A stretch of 5,016 nt of DNA from Acidimicrobiia bacterium (GTDB lineage Bacteria > Actinomycetota > Acidimicrobiia > IMCC26256 > BP-133), in contig JAICYE010000221.1 of assembly GCA_025934385.1 (NCBI GenBank), positions 1 through 5,016 of the forward strand, read 5' to 3'. Each line of letters starts with the position of its first letter. The first letter of the stretch is position 1. Of the stretch, positions 1 to 4,547 are shown piece after piece. The translations under genes were made by a program, and so were the position numbers. Below the pieces are notes generated by a model that saw nothing but the letters and a program-made list of their open reading frames with translations, ran no database searches and was not told where the DNA came from.

Positions 1-2
1 AG

Positions 3-542
3 GTGGTGGCGGCCATCACGGCGTCGTCGCCGGTGCAGATGGCGACCGTCCGCCCCGGGATCCTGCCCCGGCGGGAGCCCCGGGAGGACGGCGCCGTCCT
101 CCACCGGCTGGCCGTCCTGCCCCGGAGCAGGGTGCGCGTCCTCGGCCGGGCCCGGGACGACGACACCACCACCCTGGCCGAGGCCGCCGTCGTGGTCGGC
201 GTCGGCGGCGGCATCGTCCCCGAGGAGTACGGGCAGCTCCAGGGGCTCCTCGACGTCCTCGGCGCCGAACTCGGCGCCACCCGCAAGGTCACCGACCGGG
301 GGTGGCAGCCCCACGCTCGCCAGATCGGCATCACCGGCCGGTCGATCGCCCCCAACCTCTACGTCGCCGTCGCCCTCTCCGGGAAGTTCAACCACATGGT
401 CGGCGTCCGCTCGGCGGGCACGATCCTGGCCATCAACCCCGAGCGCGAGGCGCCGGTCTTCGCCGCCGCCGACGTCGGGATCACCGCCGGCTGGCGGGAC
501 GCCGTCCCCGCCCTGGTGGCGGAGCTGCGTTCCCGCCTCTGA
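3..542 (+). CDS. etfA: Electron transfer flavoprotein alpha subunit, C-terminal part (5' end outside window)
   Basis: EtfA pairs with EtfB to form the soluble heterodimer that carries FAD and passes electrons from acyl-CoA and other dehydrogenases to the respiratory chain. The 179 visible residues hold the FAD-binding C-terminal domain. A VVVGVGGGIVPEE stretch (about residues 63-75) is followed by LGATRKVTDRGW (90-101), then QIGITGRSIAPNLYVAV (107-123), SGKFNHMVGVRSAGTILAINP (from 126) and APVFAAADVGI. These are the family's signature blocks in the expected order. The full protein is usually about 310-320 residues, so the N-terminal domain lies left of the window. The GTG at base 3 is only an internal Val codon. 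The frame ends normally with TGA, so the gene looks intact at its 3' end. etfB would be expected just upstream. Confidence is high from motif recognition. Confidence 0.95.
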   Translation: MVAAITASSPVQMATVRPGILPRREPREDGAVLHRLAVLPRSRVRVLGRARDDDTTTLAEAAVVVGVGGGIVPEEYGQLQGLLDVLGAELGATRKVTDRGWQPHARQIGITGRSIAPNLYVAVALSGKFNHMVGVRSAGTILAINPEREAPVFAAADVGITAGWRDAVPALVAELRSRL

Positions 543-563
543 GCGGCGGTAGCGTGGCCGTTC

Positions 564-1067
564 GTGGGGGACGGGCCGCCGCCGCGGGCGCTGCGCATCC
601 TGTACGTGGTCGTCGTGGTGGCCGTGTCCGTCGGCGGGCTGCTGACGATCGTCGACTGGGGCCGCCGGGGCAACGAGCTGCCCGGCGGCGGGGTGGCGGT
701 CACCGGCCGGGTCATCGAGGAGCGGCCCGGCTTCAGCGGCGCACCGGCCATCGTCGAGGTCGCCTACCAGGCCGGCGGCAAGGAACGGCGGGCTCGGCTC
801 CCGGTGGCCGACACCGCCGACGAGGACCCCCAGGTCATGACGTTCGAGCCCGGCGACGCCATCGCCCTTGTCGTGTCCCGGACCAACCCCGACCGGGTCC
901 AGCAGGCGGGGTGGGACTCCGGACCGTCCGGCTCGAGCGGCCGGGGCTGGCTCCTGCTGCTGGGCGCGGCGGGGCTCCTGACACCGCTCCTGCTGCCGGG
1001 CCCCCGGCGCCGCCTCCAGGCGGCGCTCCCGGGAGCCCTGAAAACTGGCGGAGGGAGAGGGATTTGA
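564..1067 (+). CDS. Small two-helix membrane protein, DUF3592-like
   Basis: The predicted protein has 167 residues. A hydrophobic segment rich in Val (about residues 10-30) and a second one (about 129-145, rich in Leu) flank a soluble domain of about 95 residues. That domain contains VTGRVIEE, IVEVAYQAGGKERRARLPV and FEPGDAIALVVSRTNPDRVQQAG. This order (a V.G.V strand, a Y.V.G strand, then a GD.V.V.Y..NP motif between two helices) resembles DUF3592 proteins, whose function is unknown. GTG 564 is the first start after the etfA stop, 21 bp away in the same frame, but no convincing ribosome binding site precedes it, so the start is uncertain. The last codons lie inside the antisense tRNA-Ser gene, and the stop TGA (1065-1067) is the complement of its T-loop. 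The C-terminal tail TGGGRGI is therefore probably incidental. It may be co-transcribed with etfA. Family assignment is tentative. Confidence 0.75.
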   Translation: MGDGPPPRALRILYVVVVVAVSVGGLLTIVDWGRRGNELPGGGVAVTGRVIEERPGFSGAPAIVEVAYQAGGKERRARLPVADTADEDPQVMTFEPGDAIALVVSRTNPDRVQQAGWDSGPSGSSGRGWLLLLGAAGLLTPLLLPGPRRRLQAALPGALKTGGGRGI

Positions 1068-1138
1068 ACCCTCGAGGAGGCTTTACACCCCCTAACCGCT
1101 TAGCAGGCGGTCACCTTCGGCCTCTCGGTCATCCCTCC
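1046..1138 (-). tRNA. tRNA-Ser (anticodon GCU)
   Basis: Read on the minus strand, the gene starts with GGAGGGA at base 1138. This pairs with TCCCTCC (1056-1050), followed by discriminator G (1049) and an encoded CCA (1048-1046). The anticodon arm is ACCGC-CTGCTAA-GCGGT, with anticodon GCT at plus-strand bases 1102-1104, reading AGC/AGU serine codons. The T arm is GAGGG-TTCAAAT-CCCTC. Between anticodon and T arms is a long variable arm, as expected of class II serine tRNAs. Total length is 93 nt including CCA. All stems pair, so the gene looks functional. The 3' end overlaps the end of the upstream membrane-protein gene by 22 nt on the opposite strand. A tyrosine recombinase lies on the 5' side of the tRNA. 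Confidence 0.97.
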
Positions 1139-1208
1139 AAGCATACTCTGACCTGCACTTTTGCTTCGTAAGGCGACTTTTCGCGGCCTGCACACCCCGA
1201 ACTGTTCC

Positions 1209-1214
1209 TATAAT
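1209..1214 (+). promoter_or_regulatory. Candidate -10 box (TATAAT) of the recombinase gene
   Basis: A perfect TATAAT lies 35 bp before the preferred ATG start (1250) of the recombinase. Such a match is rare by chance in DNA this GC-rich. Transcription would begin near 1221. No good -35 hexamer is visible 16-18 bp upstream (around 1185-1191). The box overlaps the alternative TTG start at 1214, which would therefore not be in the mRNA if this promoter is used. Confidence 0.55.
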
Positions 1215-1240
1215 TGGACAACTTTTTCGAGGCTGTCCAA
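1214..1240 (+). repeat. 7-bp inverted repeat TTGGACA-N13-TGTCCAA at the recombinase promoter
   Basis: TTGGACA (1214-1220) is perfectly repeated in inverted form as TGTCCAA (1234-1240). Allowing one mismatch, the arms extend to 9 bp around a 9-bp centre. The left arm begins at the last base of the TATAAT box and the right arm runs into the AAGGGG ribosome binding site. If transcription starts near 1221 the left arm is not in the RNA, so the symmetry is more likely a DNA-binding site than an RNA hairpin. It could be an operator or a recombinase-binding site. Confidence 0.5.
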
Positions 1241-1249
1241 GGGGCGCGC

Positions 1250-2212
1250 ATGGCCGAGGAGTCGACTCCGAAACGCCGGTCCAGGGGCCAGAACACGAGG
1301 GCCAGTCTAGGCGAGGGCCTCGGCGTTCACATCGGCTTGTGGGAGCGGTCGCTGCGGGCGGCCAACCGGTCTGCGAAGACTGTCCAGGTCTACCTGGAGT
1401 CGGTCCGCCAGCTGGAGCGGTTCCTGGAGGCGTCGTCCCTGCCCACGGCCCCTGCCGCTCTGCGCCGGGAGCACATCGAAGCCTGGATCGAGGACCTCCT
1501 CGGCCGGTGCAAGCCGGCCACCGCTTCGGTGCGGTTCCGCTCCGTCCAGCAGTTCTTCAAGTTCCTGGCGGAGGAGGGCGAGATCGACGCCTCGCCGATG
1601 CGGGCGATGCGCCCGCCGATCGTCCCGGAGCAGCCCGTGGCGGTGGTTTCGACCGACGAACTTGAACGCCTCATTCGCTCGGTCTCCGGCCGGGCGTTCG
1701 CCGAACGGCGGGACCTGGCCATCATCCGGCTGTTCGTCGACACCGGCATGCGCCTGTCGGAGCTGGCCGGGCTGCGGGCCGAGGACCTCGACTTCGAAGC
1801 CGACGTGGCCGGGGTGCTGGGCAAGGGCCGGCGGATGCGGGCCTGCCCGTTCGGGAACAAGACCGCCCTGTCTCTCCAGCGCTACCTCCGGGAACGGGCC
1901 CGCCGCCCCGACGTCCCGTCCGAGACGGAGGGGCCGCTCTGGCTCGGGATCCACGGCCCGATGAGCCCCCGGGGCATCGCCCAGATGGTCGGCAAGCGGG
2001 CCAAGGCCGCCGGCCTCCCCCACATCCATCCCCACCAGCTCCGCCACACCTTCGCCCACACCTTCCTCGACGCCGGCGGCTCCGAAGGCGGCCTCATGCG
2101 CCTGGCCGGCTGGCGGTCGAGGACCATGCTCGGCCGCTACGCCGCCTCCACCGCCGACCAGCGGGCCCGGGACGAGCACCGGCGGCTCGGCATCGGCGAC
2201 AAGCTGGGCTGA
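1250..2212 (+). CDS. Tyrosine recombinase / phage-type integrase
   Basis: This is a complete tyrosine site-specific recombinase (320 residues from ATG 1250). An N-terminal SAM-like core-binding domain starts near [25 protein letters not shown] and ends near MRPPIVPEQ. The catalytic domain follows. Numbered from the longer TTG 1214 frame (subtract 12 for this start), the active-site residues are Arg180 ([12 protein letters not shown]), Lys204 (GKGRR), His274 and Arg277 (HPHQLRHTF), Trp300 (LAGWRSRTM, replacing the common His), and the nucleophile Tyr309 (LGRYAAS). All are present, so it should be active. The tail [19 protein letters not shown] resembles stand-alone integrases common in actinobacteria. 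ATG 1250 is preferred because AAGGGG (1239-1244) sits 5 nt upstream and a TATAAT box overlaps TTG 1214. It probably mobilises DNA, though a housekeeping Xer-like role cannot be excluded. It is followed after 6 bp by the next gene. Confidence 0.93.
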   Translation: MAEESTPKRRSRGQNTRASLGEGLGVHIGLWERSLRAANRSAKTVQVYLESVRQLERFLEASSLPTAPAALRREHIEAWIEDLLGRCKPATASVRFRSVQQFFKFLAEEGEIDASPMRAMRPPIVPEQPVAVVSTDELERLIRSVSGRAFAERRDLAIIRLFVDTGMRLSELAGLRAEDLDFEADVAGVLGKGRRMRACPFGNKTALSLQRYLRERARRPDVPSETEGPLWLGIHGPMSPRGIAQMVGKRAKAAGLPHIHPHQLRHTFAHTFLDAGGSEGGLMRLAGWRSRTMLGRYAASTADQRARDEHRRLGIGDKLG

Positions 2213-2218
2213 GCCCGG

Positions 2219-2617
2219 GTGTCGGTGTCCCCTCTCGACCCGGGCGGCCCCGGGCTGGTGCTCAACATCGGCGGCCAAGGCGAGATCGCCTACGCCATCG
2301 ACGTCAACAGCCTGATCAGCCCGACCATGGAACCAGCCCGGTTCATCCGACCCGGCCGGTTCATCGTCGGCGACGCCACCGCCCTTCCCGTTCGCGACGG
2401 CGTGGCCGATGAGGTGACCGGCAACCGGTTCCCGATGGGAGACGGCGCATTCCGGGCCGATGTCGCCGCCGAGGCGTTCCGGGTCCTGCGCGCCGGGGGC
2501 CAGTTCCGGATCTGGTCCATCACGGGCGGCGGCCGCATCTGGCTCCCCGCCCTGGCCGGAGCCGGCTTCGCCTCCACTAACCTAGAAGGTGGTCACGCAC
2601 TAGGGGTGAAGCGATGA
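2219..2617 (+). CDS. Compact class I SAM-dependent methyltransferase-like protein
   Basis: This 132-residue protein starts with GTG 6 bp after the recombinase stop (GTG 2225 is also possible), with no clear ribosome binding site, so translation may depend on coupling. It shows methyltransferase-like blocks in order. LNIGGQGE (15-22) matches the glycine-rich SAM loop, AIDVN (26-30) matches the acidic strand-2 end, and GDATALPV (51-58) the adenine-binding region. VADEVTGNRFP (62-72) matches motif IV and VLRAGGQFRIWS (89-100) the 'RVLRPGG' strand. It is much shorter than the usual 180-250 residues. Only three residues separate the first two motifs, and no separate substrate domain is visible. 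Its substrate is unknown. It could be a minimal enzyme, a non-catalytic SAM-binding protein, or a toxin-like domain. Its stop overlaps the next ATG (ATGA, 2614-2617). Codon use is normal for the window, so it looks like a live gene. Confidence 0.75.
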   Translation: MSVSPLDPGGPGLVLNIGGQGEIAYAIDVNSLISPTMEPARFIRPGRFIVGDATALPVRDGVADEVTGNRFPMGDGAFRADVAAEAFRVLRAGGQFRIWSITGGGRIWLPALAGAGFASTNLEGGHALGVKR

Positions 2618-2955
2618 CAACGGCCGAGCATCTCGAGGCGACTCCACCGACCCCGCACGTGGAGGCCGTCGCGAACTTCCTCGTCGCCGATCCTCCGCCC
2701 GTCCGGCGCCCCGACATGCCAGCGTGGGAGGAACGGGTCCGCACCGAACTGGGCGCCGCCGCGTTGCCGGCGCTCGTTGAACTCCTCGAGATCGGCTCAC
2801 CGGGCGAGCAGTACGCGGCCATGGCTACCGCCCGGGTCCTGGGCGCCGAGGTCTGGGCGACCGACCGGGAGCCAAACCTGGCCTGGAAGGTGAGCCTGCC
2901 CGGCGCACGGAGGGCGAAGGTCATCCGGCCTCGCCGCCAGGCCATGCCCGGTTGA
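2614..2955 (+). CDS. Hypothetical protein coupled to the methyltransferase-like gene
   Basis: This 113-residue protein is not one I can name. Its ATG overlaps the previous stop by 4 bp (ATGA), and an AGGGG ribosome binding site (2602-2606) lies 7 nt upstream, so the start is well supported and translational coupling is likely. The N-terminal third is Pro-rich (PPTPH, DPPPVRRPDMP). The middle is a helical, HEAT-repeat-like stretch, ELGAAALPALVELLEIG followed by EQYAAMATARVLGAE. The end is basic and strand-like (WKVSLPGARRAKVIRPRR). There is no signal peptide or membrane segment, so it is probably cytosolic. The ATGA overlap suggests that it works with the methyltransferase-like protein, for example as a partner or an immunity-type protein. 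That is inference from gene arrangement only. Confidence 0.7.
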   Translation: MTTAEHLEATPPTPHVEAVANFLVADPPPVRRPDMPAWEERVRTELGAAALPALVELLEIGSPGEQYAAMATARVLGAEVWATDREPNLAWKVSLPGARRAKVIRPRRQAMPG

Positions 2956-3013
2956 TGTCGGACGCCCGCTGCTGATGCTCCCAGCCGAAACCCGTGCGAC
3001 GGAGTAGACGGCG

Positions 3014-3292
3014 ATGACGGAACAGCCGGCCGTGCGGATCACGCTGCCCGCCGACGTCGTCCAGGTCGATGAGACCGGTTACGTCTGGACGTTTCTCGAC
3101 CGAGCCCCAGAACCCGAGCGGGTCGTGCCTGGCTTGCTCATCGTCGCCGGCGACGAGGAGGAGCCGTTCCTCGCTCGTGTCGTCGACATCGTGGACGGGC
3201 CCAAGGGCCGCCGGATCGTTCACATCGACGTGGTCGGCGTGCCGGAACAGGCCATCGAGGAGCTACGGCACTCCCGCCTGCTGGCCAGCTGA
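3014..3292 (+). CDS. Small hypothetical protein, beta-rich
   Basis: This is a 92-residue acidic protein of unknown function. The ATG follows CGGAG about 10 nt upstream. The sequence alternates short hydrophobic strands with charged turns: AVRITLP, VVQVDETGYVWTFLDRA, PGLLIVAGDEEEPFLARVVDIVDG and RIVHIDVVG, then a final helix. This suggests a small beta-barrel or SH3-like fold. The pattern resembles short uncharacterised actinobacterial proteins with a 'DETG..WT.LD' stretch, but I can give no family name. It lacks a signal peptide and membrane segments. It lies 58 bp after the previous gene, possibly in the same operon, and its last 30 bp overlap the end of the convergent XRE regulator gene. 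Codon use is typical of the window, which supports it as a real gene. Confidence 0.65.
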   Translation: MTEQPAVRITLPADVVQVDETGYVWTFLDRAPEPERVVPGLLIVAGDEEEPFLARVVDIVDGPKGRRIVHIDVVGVPEQAIEELRHSRLLAS

Positions 3293-3679
3293 CCCGACTT
3301 CAGAGCAGTAGCTGCAGGCGGAGGCTCGCCGACCACGGTCGTAGTGGCGACGGATTTCGGCTCGCACGGCTTCGATATGAGCCCAGTACTCCTGCTGGGA
3401 GGGGGTGAGCGGCCCGACGACGGCGTTCGGCCCGAGGTTCAGGTCGTGCTCGTAGCCCTCGTCCCACCACTCGGGACGCGGCGGCTGGGTGGCCCGAACC
3501 AGGTTGCAGATGTCGCTGTAGAGAAGGTCGTGGGTGCCATTGCGCTCGACGTCGCTCAACCACGAGGGATCCCCGCCGGCCCGCTCGGCGACTTCGTCGA
3601 CGGTCATCCCGGCCCGCTCCCGGAGCGACCGCAGGTACTCGCCGCTGTGGCGGAATTCGTCCTCCTGGGCCTCGTCCAT
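3263..3679 (-). CDS. XRE-family helix-turn-helix transcriptional regulator
   Basis: The protein has 138 residues from ATG 3679. Residues 12-64 form an XRE/Cro-type DNA-binding domain: SGEYLRSLRERAGMTVDEVAERAG, then PSWLSDVERNGTHDLLYSDICNLVRAT, with the helix-turn-helix around 26-46. The C-terminal half is not a known ligand domain. It has a Trp-rich loop (PEWWDEGYEHDLNLG) and a helix (QQEYWAHIEAVRAEIRRHYDRGRR), possibly for dimerisation, then a short tail with CSYC. The frame stays open upstream to TTG 3760, but ATG 3679 starts the conserved part. A TACACT box (3695-3690 on this strand) would place transcription within a few bases of this ATG. It diverges from the vapBC-like pair across a 208-bp region with tandem palindromes, so it may regulate itself or that pair. 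Its last 30 bp overlap the convergent small gene. Confidence 0.8.
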   Translation of the reverse strand: MDEAQEDEFRHSGEYLRSLRERAGMTVDEVAERAGGDPSWLSDVERNGTHDLLYSDICNLVRATQPPRPEWWDEGYEHDLNLGPNAVVGPLTPSQQEYWAHIEAVRAEIRRHYDRGRRASACSYCSEVGSAGQQAGVP

Positions 3680-3689
3680 CTCAGTCACA

Positions 3690-3695
3690 AGTGTA
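3690..3695 (-). promoter_or_regulatory. Candidate -10 box (TACACT) of the XRE regulator gene
   Basis: TACACT on the minus strand fits the actinobacterial TANNNT -10 pattern. Transcription would start near 3683, only a few bases before ATG 3679, giving a nearly leaderless mRNA. That would explain why no ribosome binding site is visible. No clear -35 box is seen about 17 bp further upstream. Confidence 0.4.
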
Positions 3696-3791
3696 GGGGC
3701 CGAGTGGACGGCCGCCCCGGAGTGGGCCGACGCGGCGCCGATCCCCGAGGGGGCGACCAAGGCCTTGAAGGTCGCCGACAGCTACGAACGT

Positions 3792-3829
3792 TCGGCATGA
3801 TATTGCCGACATCGGCAGGCTTCTGCCGA
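3792..3829. promoter_or_regulatory. Two tandem 18-bp palindromes, probable operator
   Basis: TCGGCA-N6-TGCCGA occurs at 3792-3809 and again at 3812-3829, with all four 6-bp half-sites perfect. The units repeat at exactly 20 bp, close to two helical turns, so bound dimers would sit on the same DNA face. The N6 spacers differ (TGATAT and GGCTTC), which suggests that the half-sites are what is conserved. The array lies between the divergent XRE and vapB genes, about 60-95 bp upstream of the inferred vapB transcription start. Likely binders are the XRE regulator or the VapB-type antitoxin, but the sequence does not decide between them. Confidence 0.75.
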
Positions 3830-3874
3830 GAGCCGAGGCGCCGGTCTTGCGGCGGTGCTGTCCTACCACTGTGC

Positions 3875-3880
3875 TACCAT
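3875..3880 (+). promoter_or_regulatory. Candidate -10 box (TACCAT) of the vapBC operon, leaderless start
   Basis: TACCAT fits TANNNT and ends 7 nt before GTG 3888, the usual distance from a -10 box to the transcription start. The mRNA would therefore begin at or beside the start codon, which agrees with the absence of a ribosome binding site. The box sits in the second of two CTACCA repeats 11 bp apart, so a bound repressor there would block RNA polymerase. Confidence 0.5.
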
Positions 3881-3887
3881 CAGCTCC

Positions 3888-4163
3888 GTGGCTGTGCGGA
3901 AGAAGCGCTCGATCTCGATGCCTCCGGAGCTCGACGCGGCCATCGAGGCGGCGGCGGCTCAGGCCGGGAAGACCTACAGCGCCTGGCTGGCGGAGACGGC
4001 CCGCAAGGAGTTCGCCATCGGCGCCGGCCTCACCGCCGTGGCAGAGTACGAGCGGCAGCACGGAGCCTTCACCGCGGAGGAGCTGGCCGAGGCGGAGACG
4101 TGGGCACAGTCGGCGGTGTCGCGATCGAAGCGGTCGGGGAGCCGCCAGCGCCGCTCGGCCTGA
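3888..4163 (+). CDS. vapB: Ribbon-helix-helix antitoxin, VapB-type
   Basis: This 91-residue protein begins with a CopG/ribbon-helix-helix DNA-binding domain. The basic strand MAVRKKRSISMPPEL is followed by helix DAAIEAAAAQAG, a turn, and helix SAWLAETARKEF (31-42). The acidic C-terminal half (AVAEYERQHGAFTAEELAEAETWA) is where such antitoxins usually wrap the toxin, and the tail is Ser/Arg-rich. GTG 3888 is chosen because the domain starts right there and because TACCAT ends 7 nt upstream. GTG 3855 would add 11 unconserved residues. Its TGA shares one base with the toxin ATG, the tight coupling typical of toxin-antitoxin operons. Expected role: neutralise the PIN toxin and repress its own promoter. 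The VapB name rests on the RHH domain plus the PIN-domain partner. Confidence 0.85.
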   Translation: MAVRKKRSISMPPELDAAIEAAAAQAGKTYSAWLAETARKEFAIGAGLTAVAEYERQHGAFTAEELAEAETWAQSAVSRSKRSGSRQRRSA

Positions 4164-4543
4164 TGGGGGTCACATACGACACCGGGGCCCTGGTCGCCGC
4201 CGACCGCGGCGAGCGGCGGATGTGGGCTCGGCATCGAGCGCTGCTGGCACTGCGGGAAGTCCCGACGGTGCCCGCCGCGGTGGTGGCTCAGGGCTGGCGG
4301 GGCGGCAGGCGCCAGGCGCTGCTGGCCCGACTGCTCGTCGGATGCGATGTCGAGGCCCTCGACGACGACCAGGCGCGGGCGGTGGGGACGCTGGCGGCCC
4401 GGGCCGGAACGCCGGACGTCGTCGACGCCTGTGTGGTTGAAGGAGCGCTACGCCGCCACGATCTCGTGGTCAGCTCCGACCCTGACGACCTCAAGGGGAT
4501 CGCCACGGCAGCCGGTCGCCGGCTCGAAATCGAGCGGCCCTGA
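4163..4543 (+). CDS. vapC: PIN-domain ribonuclease toxin, VapC-type
   Basis: This 126-residue protein fits the usual length of VapC toxins, which are Mg-dependent endoribonucleases that cut tRNA or rRNA in the cytosol. The ATG overlaps the antitoxin TGA by one base. PIN motifs appear in order. VTYDTGALVAADR gives the first Asp (D6). VPAAVVAQGWRGGRRQALLARLL (from 36) is the helix that carries the second acidic residue in many family members, but here that position appears to be Gln43. RAGTPDVVDACVVEGAL gives D85 and D88, and VVSSDPDDL gives D106/D108. The Q43 position may be a family variant or may weaken metal binding. The frame is open far upstream, but those upstream residues lie in non-coding DNA and antisense to XRE and do not belong to the protein. 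The toxin ends 4 bp from the convergent gene on the right. Confidence 0.88.
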   Translation: MGVTYDTGALVAADRGERRMWARHRALLALREVPTVPAAVVAQGWRGGRRQALLARLLVGCDVEALDDDQARAVGTLAARAGTPDVVDACVVEGALRRHDLVVSSDPDDLKGIATAAGRRLEIERP

Positions 4544-4547
4544 CCCG

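Larger units (their letters stand above)
3680..3887. other. Divergent intergenic region between the XRE regulator and vapB
   Basis: These 208 bp separate two divergently transcribed genes. From left to right they hold a candidate -10 for the XRE gene (minus strand, 3695-3690) and then about 90 bp without a recognised gene. Next come the 10-bp palindrome CGAACGTTCG (3785-3794), the two tandem TCGGCA-N6-TGCCGA palindromes (3792-3829), and the vapB core promoter region with two CTACCA direct repeats 11 bp apart (3863-3868, 3874-3879). Bases 3696-3781 are open in a minus-strand frame continuous with the XRE protein. The overlapping plus-strand frame, whose third codon positions coincide, ends at TGA 3798-3800. 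Confidence 0.6.

Noticed and set aside
1025..1036. GCTCCCGGGAGC palindrome as a terminator
   Set aside because: It has no loop, lies within coding sequence, and on the minus strand the T-run precedes the symmetry, not follows it. On the plus strand A bases follow, not T bases.
302..1171. Plus-strand open frame of 289 codons across etfA, the membrane-protein gene and the tRNA
   Set aside because: Its translation is mostly Arg, Gly, Pro and Ala, and it overlaps a clear etfA frame and a tRNA gene.
1139..1171. Promoter for tRNA-Ser on the minus strand (TATGCT or TTACGA as -10)
   Set aside because: TATGCT lies right at the tRNA 5' end, and TTACGA has no matching -35 box. Neither is supported well enough to list.
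1307..2278. Long minus-strand open frame (323 codons) opposite the recombinase
   Set aside because: It is antisense to a protein with all tyrosine recombinase active-site residues, and its translation is Gly/Pro/Arg/Ala-rich with no motif. Long shadow frames are expected at this GC content.
2581..2604. CCTAG-N14-CTAGG inverted repeat and TAACCT box as an internal promoter for the 113-residue gene
   Set aside because: The arms are only 5 bp, no -35 box is visible, and the ATGA overlap with the previous gene already explains expression.
3785..3794. CGAACGTTCG as a LexA (SOS) box
   Set aside because: The actinobacterial LexA site has four bases between the CGAAC and GTTCG halves; here there are none.
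3344..4162. Upstream extension of the vapC frame
   Set aside because: The frame is open but runs antisense to the XRE gene, through the intergenic region and out of frame through vapB. The PIN domain starts at ATG 4163.
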